Shown in pieces: positions 29,548-36,772 of a stretch of DNA of 64,000 bases. Every line of letters begins with the position of its first letter. Position 1 is the stretch's first letter. The notes under the pieces were generated by a model. That model was not told the origin of the DNA and ran no database searches. It worked only from the letters and a program-made list of their open reading frames with translations. Source of the DNA: Bacteroides uniformis (lineage in GTDB: Bacteria; Bacteroidota; Bacteroidia; Bacteroidales; Bacteroidaceae); contig NZ_CP102263.1 of NCBI RefSeq assembly GCF_025147485.1, forward strand, positions 3,299,501 to 3,363,500. The letters are read 5' to 3'. The position numbers and the translations under genes are program-made.

Positions 29548-30957
29548 TTACACATCCCTGCCCGGGCGCAACTGCTCCGCATCGTTGTAGCACAGCACGG
29601 AGTTCACCAGCGTGGCAGCTAAGTTACTGCCTCCCTTACGTCCTTCTACGATAATCTTGGGTATTTCCGTAAAGGGTTTCACCATGTGTTTGGACTCCTG
29701 CACATGCACGAAGCCTACCGGTGCAGCAACAATGCCCGCCGGATGTGCCTTGCCCTTACGTATCAGGTCGCAGAGTTCCATAAGTGCCGTAGGTGCATTG
29801 CCGAATACAAAGAAAGCATCGGGATGCTCCTCCACAGCCAGGCGGATGCCTGCCTGGGTACGGGTGATGCCTTTCTCTGCAGCCATCGTCGCTGTGCGCG
29901 GGTCGCCGAGGTAACATTTCACCTCTATGCCCAGCCGCTGCAAAGCTCCTTTGCGGATACCGCTGGCTGCCATCGTGACGTCTGTGACAATCGTCTTGAT
30001 TCCGCCTTTCTCGATGGCTTGATACAAGGAAGCCACGGCACCTTCGTCCGTATGCAGCAGATGCTCCATTTCAAAATCGGCGGTGGTATGTATGGCATGG
30101 AGTAAAGCCCATTTATGGTCGAGGGGAATATGCTTGTTCTTCAGTTCCTTTTCGATGGTACGGAAACTACGAATCATGATGTCTTGCCCGATGCCCGTGG
30201 CTTCGGTATTCGTGTCCCGGTAATAGCCGCGCGGAGTGATGAAGGCTCCGTTCCATTCGTAGGACTGTGAGTTGCCTATCAATACGACTGTAAACATATC
30301 CACCTCTTCGGGATTGAAATCTCCCAGCGTGGTGATGTGTACCGCTTGTTCCGGGCGTCCTGCCTGGCGCACATATCCCACGGGCGTTTCCGGTGAGCGT
30401 CCTTCCTGCAGAAAGAGTTCTTTCAAGCGGTAAAGCTGCCAGTAGCGTCCTTCACTTTTGGGGTTGTAGACTGCCGTCACGAAGTCGGCGGCAGCGGCTG
30501 CGATGATACGCCTTTCAATACGCTCCCAGGGAGTCATCAGGTCTGAAAGGGAGATGACGCAGAAGTCATGTCCCACGGGAGCTCCCAGCAGTGAGGCTGC
30601 CTTTTGGAAAGCGCTGATGCCCGGCAGCGAAACGATTTCCACGTTGCTGTTCCTTTCCCGCTTCATCTCGTAGACAAGCGGCGTCATACCATAGATGCCC
30701 GCATCCCCGGAACTGATGACGCAGACCGTCTTTCCCTGCTCTGCCAGCTCGAAAGCCTGCTCGGCACGGGCGCGCTCACGCTTCATGCCGGTATCTATGC
30801 ATGTTGTTGAGGGGTGGAGATAAGGGATTACAAATTGGAAATAATACTTATATCCCACCACTACATCTGATTCTTGCAAAGCGGAAATTACGGCGGGAGT
30901 TATATCCGATTCATTGCCCGGTCCGATGCCGGCAACAATTATTTTGGGGTGTTTCAT
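29548..30957 (-). CDS. cbiHC: Fused precorrin-3B C17-methyltransferase and precorrin-8X methylmutase (CbiH-CbiC)
   Basis: A 469-residue fusion, first gene of the minus-strand cobalamin operon. Residues 1 to about 240 are the CbiH/CobJ ring-contraction methylase (IIVAGIGPGNESDITPAVIS, CVISSGDAGIYGMTP, AVYNPKSEGR). From about 247 comes CbiC/CobH methylmutase, with its essential His290 in AIHTTADFE, IVTDVTMAASGI and VGFVHVQESK. I chose the start at 30957 (MKHPKII); the longer in-frame ATG at 30978 would lie at the predicted promoter's start site, 2 bases from the -7 box. Confidence 0.9.
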   Translation of the reverse strand: MKHPKIIVAGIGPGNESDITPAVISALQESDVVVGYKYYFQFVIPYLHPSTTCIDTGMKRERARAEQAFELAEQGKTVCVISSGDAGIYGMTPLVYEMKRERNSNVEIVSLPGISAFQKAASLLGAPVGHDFCVISLSDLMTPWERIERRIIAAAAADFVTAVYNPKSEGRYWQLYRLKELFLQEGRSPETPVGYVRQAGRPEQAVHITTLGDFNPEEVDMFTVVLIGNSQSYEWNGAFITPRGYYRDTNTEATGIGQDIMIRSFRTIEKELKNKHIPLDHKWALLHAIHTTADFEMEHLLHTDEGAVASLYQAIEKGGIKTIVTDVTMAASGIRKGALQRLGIEVKCYLGDPRTATMAAEKGITRTQAGIRLAVEEHPDAFFVFGNAPTALMELCDLIRKGKAHPAGIVAAPVGFVHVQESKHMVKPFTEIPKIIVEGRKGGSNLAATLVNSVLCYNDAEQLRPGRDV

Positions 30958-30979
30958 ATCCATATGTTCTATTGGCATA

Positions 30980-30987
30980 CAAAGATA
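30980..30987 (-). promoter_or_regulatory. Predicted -7 box (TATCTTTG) of the cobalamin biosynthesis operon
   Basis: An exact TAnnTTTG match on the minus strand just upstream of cbiHC. It implies a very short leader and leaves no room for a riboswitch, so this operon is not under the kind of riboswitch control seen elsewhere in the window. Confidence 0.5.
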
Positions 30988-31056
30988 GAACTTATATTTG
31001 ACGAAACCGAAAAAACTCTGTGCTAATCCGCGTAATCTGTGGTGAAACTTTATTGT

Positions 31057-31956
31057 CTAAACCTGCAAGTGCCGGTATTCGCTCGGAGTATAGCCTACGT
31101 TTTTCTTGAATACTCGGTTGAAGTGCTGCGAATACTGGTATCCCAGCTCATAGGCAATCTGGCTGACTGTCTTCCCGCTTCCTATAATCATTTCTTTGGC
31201 CAGGTCGATGATTTTGTTCTGGATATATTCTTGCGCCGTCTTTCCGGTTTCCTTCTTCACCAAATCTCCGAAATAGTTAGAAGAGAGGAACACTTTGTCT
31301 GCGAAGTATTTCACGGAAGGCAGTCCTTCGGTCTGCGGTTTGTCGCTCTGGAAATAGTCGTCTATCAGTGCTTCAAATTTCATCAGGATGTCTTTGTTGG
31401 CTGCCGAGCGGGTGATGAACTGGCGTTCGTAGAAACGCATGCAGTAGTCCAGCAGCAGTTCGATGTTGCGTGCAATCAGACCCTTGCTGTGCTTGTCGAT
31501 GGGGCGTTGGATTTCCATCTTAATCTTCTTCAGACAGTCGAGGAAGATTTCTTTCTCGTCTTCGGACAAATGCAGTGCCTCGGTAGAGGAATAGGAAAAG
31601 AAGGAATACTGCTTTATTCCCTGTCCCAGCGAGGTGCCTTTTATCAAGTCGGGGTGGAACAGCAGGCCGGAGGCGCTGGGCTGCATACCTTCCAGCATGT
31701 TGACCTCGGTCACCTGGCCCGGGGCGAAGCTGGTTACCGTGCCTTCCTGGTAATCGTAAAACTGTTTTCCATAGCGTATATCTCCGCATTTGGTATTTTT
31801 GAGGAAAAGGGCGTATACGCCATAGTTCAACGTGAAATGTCTGGGGTATCCGGTGGCTTCGGACAAGTCGACTACGCTGACCAGCGGGTGCAGGGTTTCG
31901 AGACCGAACATCTTGTTGTATTGGTCTACTGCATTGAGCTTGATTACTTCTTCCAT
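31057..31956 (-). CDS. AraC-family transcriptional regulator
   Basis: A 299-residue regulator with an N-terminal cupin-like domain (about 30-160) and a C-terminal AraC HTH domain (about 205-297). SVKYFADKVFLSSNYFGDLV is the first HTH and VSQIAYELGYQYSQHFNRVF the second, ending VGYTPSEYR. It has its own -7 box. It lies between the cobalamin operon and the chelatase/TonB gene run, all on the minus strand, so it might regulate either, but no operator can be seen. The effector is unknown. Confidence 0.84.
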   Translation of the reverse strand: MEEVIKLNAVDQYNKMFGLETLHPLVSVVDLSEATGYPRHFTLNYGVYALFLKNTKCGDIRYGKQFYDYQEGTVTSFAPGQVTEVNMLEGMQPSASGLLFHPDLIKGTSLGQGIKQYSFFSYSSTEALHLSEDEKEIFLDCLKKIKMEIQRPIDKHSKGLIARNIELLLDYCMRFYERQFITRSAANKDILMKFEALIDDYFQSDKPQTEGLPSVKYFADKVFLSSNYFGDLVKKETGKTAQEYIQNKIIDLAKEMIIGSGKTVSQIAYELGYQYSQHFNRVFKKNVGYTPSEYRHLQV

Positions 31957-31978
31957 AAACGTTCCTGTTAGTTTTGTA

Positions 31979-31986
31979 CAAATGTA
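31979..31986 (-). promoter_or_regulatory. Predicted -7 box (TACATTTG) of the AraC gene at 31057
   Basis: An exact TAnnTTTG match on the minus strand, 22 bases before the ATG at 31956. Confidence 0.5.
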
Positions 31987-32072
31987 GAGAATAATCCGGA
32001 AAGTACCATATCGCAGGAGGAGGAATCCGTAATATGGTTACAAATGTCCGTAATCTGTGTACATTGAAAAGA

Positions 32073-32153
32073 GCTACACCCTTTGTCCGGGATGGTGTAG
32101 CCATCCGGAGCAAAGGGTGTAGCCTTGGTATGTAAAAGGTGTAGCCCTTTTAC
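32073..32153. repeat. Two adjacent palindromes with TGTAG loops (REP-like)
   Basis: A near-perfect inverted repeat of about 22 bp runs from 32073 to 32123 (GCTACACCCTTTG... with ...CAAAGGGTGTAGC; the arms differ near the TCCGG segment) around a TGTAG centre. Next to it GTAAAAGG (32132-32139) pairs with CCTTTTAC (32146-32153) around TGTAGC. The word GTGTAGCC/GGCTACAC recurs throughout. It lies past the exported chelatase stop (32166), where it could end transcription or stabilise the mRNA 3' end. Confidence 0.7.
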
Positions 32154-32165
32154 GCTTGCTGGTTA

Positions 32166-32990
32166 TCAATCTTTTAGCATGGCTTTGATGTGTTCCATAT
32201 AGAGCTGGCGGATGGCTTTGTTTTCGCCCAGTCCCTGCATGCGTACATTCACTTGATAGCCTTGCTTTTCAAGTTCCGTCTTCCACACGCCGGCAATATC
32301 TTCCTTGGTATGGTTGCCGCATACCAACAGCAACGGAACCAATGTCACGCTCTTGGGGCGTGTCTCTTTCAGTTGCAGCAGGGTTGCGTCCAGGGTGGGG
32401 TATCCTTCAATGGTGCTGACGTGGAAGTTCTTCAGTCCATGGGCTTTCATCATGAAGTCGAGCATGGCGTAAGTAGCCGTGCTGGGTAGCTGGTTGCCGT
32501 GCCCCACATAGACAATGTCTTCTTTCTTTCGCAGCTGTTCGGCGGTCAGTATACCGATTACCTTCTCGCAGTCTTCGACGGAGTAGAGCAGGGGATTTCC
32601 CACTTTTATCTCCTTGAAGAAGGGACGGAGCTTGTCTGCATCCCTGCGGACGGAGGTCATCTCACTGCCTTCTATCAAGGTGGTGCTCTGGACGTAGATG
32701 GTCCGGTAGCCTTCGGCGCGAAGTTTCAGCAGTGCATCCGTAGGGCTGTCTTTGTACACACCCTCCTTGGCAAGTCTTTTTCGTACAATCGGCGAGATGT
32801 ATGCTTCGCGCACTGTAAACTGCGGAAAGGCTTCTTGTGCCTCACGGGTCACGACGTCGAGCGTCAAGGCACGTGTCTGAGGGTCCGAACTGCCATAATG
32901 GGTGATGAGCAGAGCCGCCTTCTCCTCTTGTTGTGCGGAGGAGAAGAGGCTGATGCCGAGTAAATAGAGAGTGATGAAAAAATGTTTCAT
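32166..32990 (-). CDS. cbiK: Exported CbiK-type tetrapyrrole metal chelatase, copy 1
   Basis: A 274-residue class II chelatase of the sirohydrochlorin cobaltochelatase family. It starts with a signal peptide (MKHFFITLYLLGISLFSSAQ), so it acts outside the cytoplasm. The metal and tetrapyrrole site is intact: His164 in VGHGNQLPS, Glu195 in TIEGYPT and His227 in CGNHTKEDI, spaced as in the periplasmic CbiK of Desulfovibrio (His154, Glu184, His216). Cobalt insertion for B12 synthesis is cytosolic, so an exported copy suggests handling of external tetrapyrroles, metal delivery, or removal of metal; this is inference. It follows the TonB receptor gene by 34 bases. Confidence 0.85.
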   Translation of the reverse strand: MKHFFITLYLLGISLFSSAQQEEKAALLITHYGSSDPQTRALTLDVVTREAQEAFPQFTVREAYISPIVRKRLAKEGVYKDSPTDALLKLRAEGYRTIYVQSTTLIEGSEMTSVRRDADKLRPFFKEIKVGNPLLYSVEDCEKVIGILTAEQLRKKEDIVYVGHGNQLPSTATYAMLDFMMKAHGLKNFHVSTIEGYPTLDATLLQLKETRPKSVTLVPLLLVCGNHTKEDIAGVWKTELEKQGYQVNVRMQGLGENKAIRQLYMEHIKAMLKD

Positions 32991-33024
32991 AATTGTTGTT
33001 GTTTCTAAATGCGTTATGGAGAGA

Positions 33025-35094
33025 TTATTTTAGTCTGAGTGCCAGGCTGATTACTACCGAACGTCCCGGAGAATACAAGGCGAAGTTCTTGTTCAGCGGG
33101 CGGTTGTCTTTCTTGTTGAAGATATTGTCTATGCCGATGCCCGGTTCGATGACAAAGTTGCGGAAGCCGTCGAAGGTATGGCGGGTATTGAGGTTCCAGA
33201 TGCCGTAACCCGGAGCATTGCCGTCCGCGTCACCCGGATAATAGACTTTGCTTTGCAGACGACCGTTCAGGTTGAGGTTCAAGGTATAGTCGCTCCAGCT
33301 GTGTGTATAGTTTCCGGTGATGGTGGCTGTATGGCGTATGCTGCGCTCGATGTTTTGCCATTCGCCTCCTTCGTTCAGACCGCGTCCATAGGCGTAGGTA
33401 TAGTTTCCGGTCAGGGTGAAGCCCGGGAATAGATTGCCGTTCAAGTTCACTTCAAAGCCTTTGACGGTAGCTTTCTCGAAATTGAAGTAGTTCTTGACAC
33501 TTAGGTTTTTCGTGGATGAAAGGTCACCGATTTCGGGGAACTCTTCACGCAACTGGTTCTGCTCTGCTTCCGGTAGGTCATCGAATTTAGTGGATTTGGA
33601 AGTTACCATGTTCTTTACATAGTTCAGGTAACCGGTGACGGAAGCACTGAAACGGTTGGTGCGGTATTCCATGTTGATGGAGTAATAGTTGCTGCGTTCG
33701 GGGTCGAGGTTCTCGTCACCCAATGAGATGGTGGCTCGTGTACCCATTGTCTTCTTGAACATGTGGTAGTAGAGCTCGTCAATTCCCGGAGCGCGGAATC
33801 CGGCAGCATAGGTGGCACGTACATTGAAGTTGCCTATGTTGTACATGGCTGCCACTTTGGGGGTGAAGCGTCCGCCCGTCTGTTCGTGATGGTCGTAGCG
33901 TACACCCACAACACCGGTCAGATGGTTCCATAGCTTCACTTCATGCTGGCCGTAGGCTGATGTCGTATAGACACTTTTGTCCAAATCGGAGTCGGGACGG
34001 CGGAGCACTTCACGGCGATAGTCTACACCGAACACCGTAGTGCTGTTGGTTGTAAAACCGAAGATACCTTTCAACTCGGCATCATGGAATTTCTGAAGCT
34101 TGGTAAGCGCATACTGTCCGGGCAGGTATCCGCTGTTTTCTATCAGGTATTTGTAGCGTGATGCGTAATTGTTTCCTGAATAGTCGAACTGGATAACGTT
34201 GCGTTTACTCAGTTTGTATTTGGCGCCTGCCCCCCAGTTGTAACCTTCGTAGGTAGTGTTGTACTTGCTTCCGCCGGTGATGTCTTCGCGTTCTACCGGA
34301 CGTTCGAGTCCGCGGTTATAGTATCCGCCGTTGGCATAGAAGGAAAGCTGGTCCGTAGCATCATAGGTAAACTTCTGCGAAAAGTTATTCGAGCTGTAGC
34401 CCAGGGAGAGCGGGGCAATCGTTTCGATGATGTCTTCTCCATCTTCTGTCAGATGGCTGTTTTGCCAACCGTCGGAGTGGTCGTATTTATAGGAAGTATA
34501 GGACCCTATTTTTCCTTGGGCGATGTCCAGATTCAAGCCTTGGGAGAATTGATTCTTTCTCGTATAGCTGCTATTGCTGCTGAAGGCTACCACATCTTTA
34601 GGTTCGTTGGTAATGATATTGATTACACCGCCGATGGCATCCGAACCATAAAGGGAAGAAGCGGCTCCGTTCAGCACCTCGATGCGCTTGACGCGGGTCA
34701 TATCTATTTGGTTGAGGTCGATGTTACCGGTGATGTCTCCCGTGACCTTGCGTCCGTTCACCAATATCAGTACGTGTTTGTTGGAGAGTCCGTTCATCAT
34801 CAGATAGGACCCCATCGCGTTCGGACGGAAGGAGAGCGAGGGTACCATCATGGTCAAGGCCTGCTGGAAGTCGGTGATACCGGCACGCTTTATCTCGTTG
34901 GCAGTGATAACCGATACGGGAGACGGGGTATTCTTCAGTCGCTGATGTGTACCTGTACCCGTTACTACCACCGGGTTCAACTCGTGAGTTTTCTTGGTCA
35001 TATCGTCGCTGTCACCTTTTTCTGCTTGTGCATAGGCACCGGTGGCGATGATTCCTCCCATAAGGAGAGCTGTGAGAAGTCTTTTCTTTATCAT
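33025..35094 (-). CDS. TonB-dependent outer-membrane receptor (HmuR/BtuB-like)
   Basis: A 689-residue receptor with a signal peptide (to about AYAQAEK), a TonB-box-like NPVVVTGT region, a plug domain (TPSPVSVITANEIK ... GSDAIGGVINIIT) and a 22-strand barrel ending VVISLALRLK. It bears a FRAP box near residue 433 and a NLDPERS box near 460, with His in between (YYHMFKK), seen in haem receptors but also in BtuB-like ones. The start is set at 35094 (MIKKRL), 27 bases after a -7 box. It is followed by the exported CbiK and preceded by the ExbB/DUF2149 genes, which suggests a tetrapyrrole as ligand; haem or corrinoid cannot be told apart. Confidence 0.85.
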   Translation of the reverse strand: MIKKRLLTALLMGGIIATGAYAQAEKGDSDDMTKKTHELNPVVVTGTGTHQRLKNTPSPVSVITANEIKRAGITDFQQALTMMVPSLSFRPNAMGSYLMMNGLSNKHVLILVNGRKVTGDITGNIDLNQIDMTRVKRIEVLNGAASSLYGSDAIGGVINIITNEPKDVVAFSSNSSYTRKNQFSQGLNLDIAQGKIGSYTSYKYDHSDGWQNSHLTEDGEDIIETIAPLSLGYSSNNFSQKFTYDATDQLSFYANGGYYNRGLERPVEREDITGGSKYNTTYEGYNWGAGAKYKLSKRNVIQFDYSGNNYASRYKYLIENSGYLPGQYALTKLQKFHDAELKGIFGFTTNSTTVFGVDYRREVLRRPDSDLDKSVYTTSAYGQHEVKLWNHLTGVVGVRYDHHEQTGGRFTPKVAAMYNIGNFNVRATYAAGFRAPGIDELYYHMFKKTMGTRATISLGDENLDPERSNYYSINMEYRTNRFSASVTGYLNYVKNMVTSKSTKFDDLPEAEQNQLREEFPEIGDLSSTKNLSVKNYFNFEKATVKGFEVNLNGNLFPGFTLTGNYTYAYGRGLNEGGEWQNIERSIRHTATITGNYTHSWSDYTLNLNLNGRLQSKVYYPGDADGNAPGYGIWNLNTRHTFDGFRNFVIEPGIGIDNIFNKKDNRPLNKNFALYSPGRSVVISLALRLK

Positions 35095-35120
35095 ATATTG
35101 TTTTATTTTATATAACGCTG

Positions 35121-35128
35121 CAAATGTA
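35121..35128 (-). promoter_or_regulatory. Predicted -7 box (TACATTTG) of the second TonB receptor
   Basis: An exact TAnnTTTG match on the minus strand in the 115-base gap after the DUF2149 gene. The receptor-cbiK pair can therefore be transcribed separately from the riboswitch-led run upstream. Confidence 0.5.
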
Positions 35129-35209
35129 CATACCATTATCGGAGGGTGAAATACTTAATAGTTGTTATACTGCGATGGCCAAATAGCTATTAATAGGTAC
35201 TGTATTCCC

Positions 35210-35542
35210 TTATTCCGGCACATAGATAATCTCTCCATTTTCAAGCTGATAGGCAACTCCCACTTTCTTTCCTCTTTTACCGGAGGTCTTTTGGTCTTCG
35301 CTGGGAGTGTATTTCTTGATTTCCTGCCCTTCTTTGGTAATGATTTCCATATTTTCCTTTCCGGGATTCTTCACCATGGTGAAGTCTTCTTTAGAAAACA
35401 TCTCCGTCATATTGAAGCGGGAGACGAGAGCCACCATCAAGGCTACGGCAAAGACCATCGCTACGTCAAAAAGATTGGCTACCGTACCCATGGGGTCGGA
35501 GTCCGAATCGCTGTGCAGTAATCTGTTTCTCTTACTCTTCAT
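35210..35542 (-). CDS. DUF2149 family membrane protein (HmuV-like)
   Basis: A 110-residue protein with one transmembrane helix near residues 20-42 (GTVANLFDVAMVFAVALMVA) and a C-terminal hydrophilic domain. The start RNRLLHSDSDSDPMGTVANL is the DUF2149 signature, with an ExbD/TolR-like topology. In Bacteroidetes hmu loci a DUF2149 protein is the partner of an ExbB-like channel and a CobN-like protein, as here. It probably couples the ion channel to periplasmic or outer-membrane work. It lies 21 bases after the ExbB-like gene. Confidence 0.78.
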   Translation of the reverse strand: MKSKRNRLLHSDSDSDPMGTVANLFDVAMVFAVALMVALVSRFNMTEMFSKEDFTMVKNPGKENMEIITKEGQEIKKYTPSEDQKTSGKRGKKVGVAYQLENGEIIYVPE

Positions 35543-35563
35543 AGTTTTCGTATCGTTAGTCCG

Positions 35564-36169
35564 TTATTCCTTTTCGGCCGTTTGGCGGCTTATCACTTTG
35601 TACAGATATTCCAAGTCGTTCATTTCGCGGGCATACCAGCGTTGTTTCACTTGCAGGGTAATGACGCCGACAGCAGCAATGACCAGCCCTACCACTGTAG
35701 TGGCAAAAGCCACCTGCATATTGTAGGCCATGGAGGAGATGTCTCCTTGTGCCAGCCCCACCAGTGCGGGACCCATCGGGATGAGGGTACCCATCAGTCC
35801 CAACATGGGACCCAGTTTGATGAATGTACGCGAACGTCCCAACTCCTTCTCGGCTTCCATTTCATAGTTGGCAAGCAGGTGTTCGCAGTAGGCAGCGTCG
35901 TCCCGGTGTGCGGACAATTTGGACAAGTTGCGGAGGAGAGGGGAGTTGCCTGCCGATGGGAGTTGCTGCAGCAGTCCGTCTATATTCTCTGGGGTGATGT
36001 TCTCCAGTGTTTCAGTGAATTGCTTCTGTAATTTCATCCGCTGGTAGAACTCGCCGAAGAAACCTCCCGCAAGGATAATGGCACGTAGAAAGAATAGCAG
36101 CAGCAGGACTACGACGGGAACCAGCAGCCCGTTTGAAATCCAGAACAGTGTGTTTGAGATTGTTTCCAT
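35564..36169 (-). CDS. MotA/TolQ/ExbB-family proton channel
   Basis: A 201-residue inner-membrane protein with three hydrophobic helices (about residues 10-35, 115-140 and 150-175). FIKLGPMLGLMGTLIPMGPA and AFATTVVGLVIAAVGVITLQ are the conserved ExbB/TolQ blocks lining the ion path. It is likely to energise a dedicated TonB-like or DUF2149-linked machine with the genes on both sides. Gaps are 33 bases upstream and 21 downstream, so it is co-transcribed with them. Confidence 0.86.
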   Translation of the reverse strand: METISNTLFWISNGLLVPVVVLLLLFFLRAIILAGGFFGEFYQRMKLQKQFTETLENITPENIDGLLQQLPSAGNSPLLRNLSKLSAHRDDAAYCEHLLANYEMEAEKELGRSRTFIKLGPMLGLMGTLIPMGPALVGLAQGDISSMAYNMQVAFATTVVGLVIAAVGVITLQVKQRWYAREMNDLEYLYKVISRQTAEKE

Positions 36170-36202
36170 ATATCTTTTTAGTTTTTAATTCTTTAATTTA
36201 TT

Positions 36203-36760
36203 TCAATAGCCCGTAGCAATGATGCTCAATATAACAATGAAAATATTAACAATGAACAGTACTTCCAAGCGCAGCGGCTTGTCACCGATAGCATATCGCA
36301 GCAAATGGCTACCGGCACCGACTGCAAAGAAAGTAACACCGGCTGCTATCCATGAGAGACTGCCGAAATCTATTCCGGGAAAAGTGAAAAGCAGCAGTGC
36401 CAGGACATAGCATATTACTCCGCCTATCAGTATGCCGGGGTATAACTTCAGGAAGAGGGTGACCGCTTGTTTGAAGGCCGTGTTGCGGGTACGCATTTTT
36501 GCGAAACAGTCGAAACAGAAAGTTATCATTATGGCGGCTTCCAGAGTGACACATACCGACAAGTTCAACATCTGTGGACGGGAGGCAAAGAAAGCTGCCA
36601 CCACGGTCTTGGACTGTTCCGTCATCCATGGAGTCACCAGCCACGCAAAAAAGGCACAGCCTGCGGCAACCGTCCACATTCCCCAGCGTGGATAGAACCC
36701 CACCTTTAATAGAAAATTGAGGGCGATGAATAGGGCTAACAGATGAATGACGTATTCCAT
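36203..36760 (-). CDS. Integral membrane protein of the CobN/ExbB cluster
   Basis: A 185-residue protein of about five or six hydrophobic helices with few charged loops (YPRWGMW near residue 23; KMRTRN near 90). I do not recognise a named domain. The position between a membrane-anchored CobN-like protein (12-base gap) and an ExbB-like channel matches the unnamed membrane gene of Bacteroidetes hmu loci, as I recall that gene order. A role with the channel or the chelatase is inferred from context only. Confidence 0.65.
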   Translation of the reverse strand: MEYVIHLLALFIALNFLLKVGFYPRWGMWTVAAGCAFFAWLVTPWMTEQSKTVVAAFFASRPQMLNLSVCVTLEAAIMITFCFDCFAKMRTRNTAFKQAVTLFLKLYPGILIGGVICYVLALLLFTFPGIDFGSLSWIAAGVTFFAVGAGSHLLRYAIGDKPLRLEVLFIVNIFIVILSIIATGY

Positions 36761-36772
36761 AATACTCTGTTT

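Noticed and set aside
30958..30978. Upstream start for the cbiHC gene at 30978
   Set aside because: It would fall at the transcription start predicted from the -7 box at 30980-30987; homology also begins at the later Met.
30980..31056. Cobalamin riboswitch for the main biosynthesis operon
   Set aside because: The gap upstream of cbiHC is too short and contains none of the aptamer blocks.
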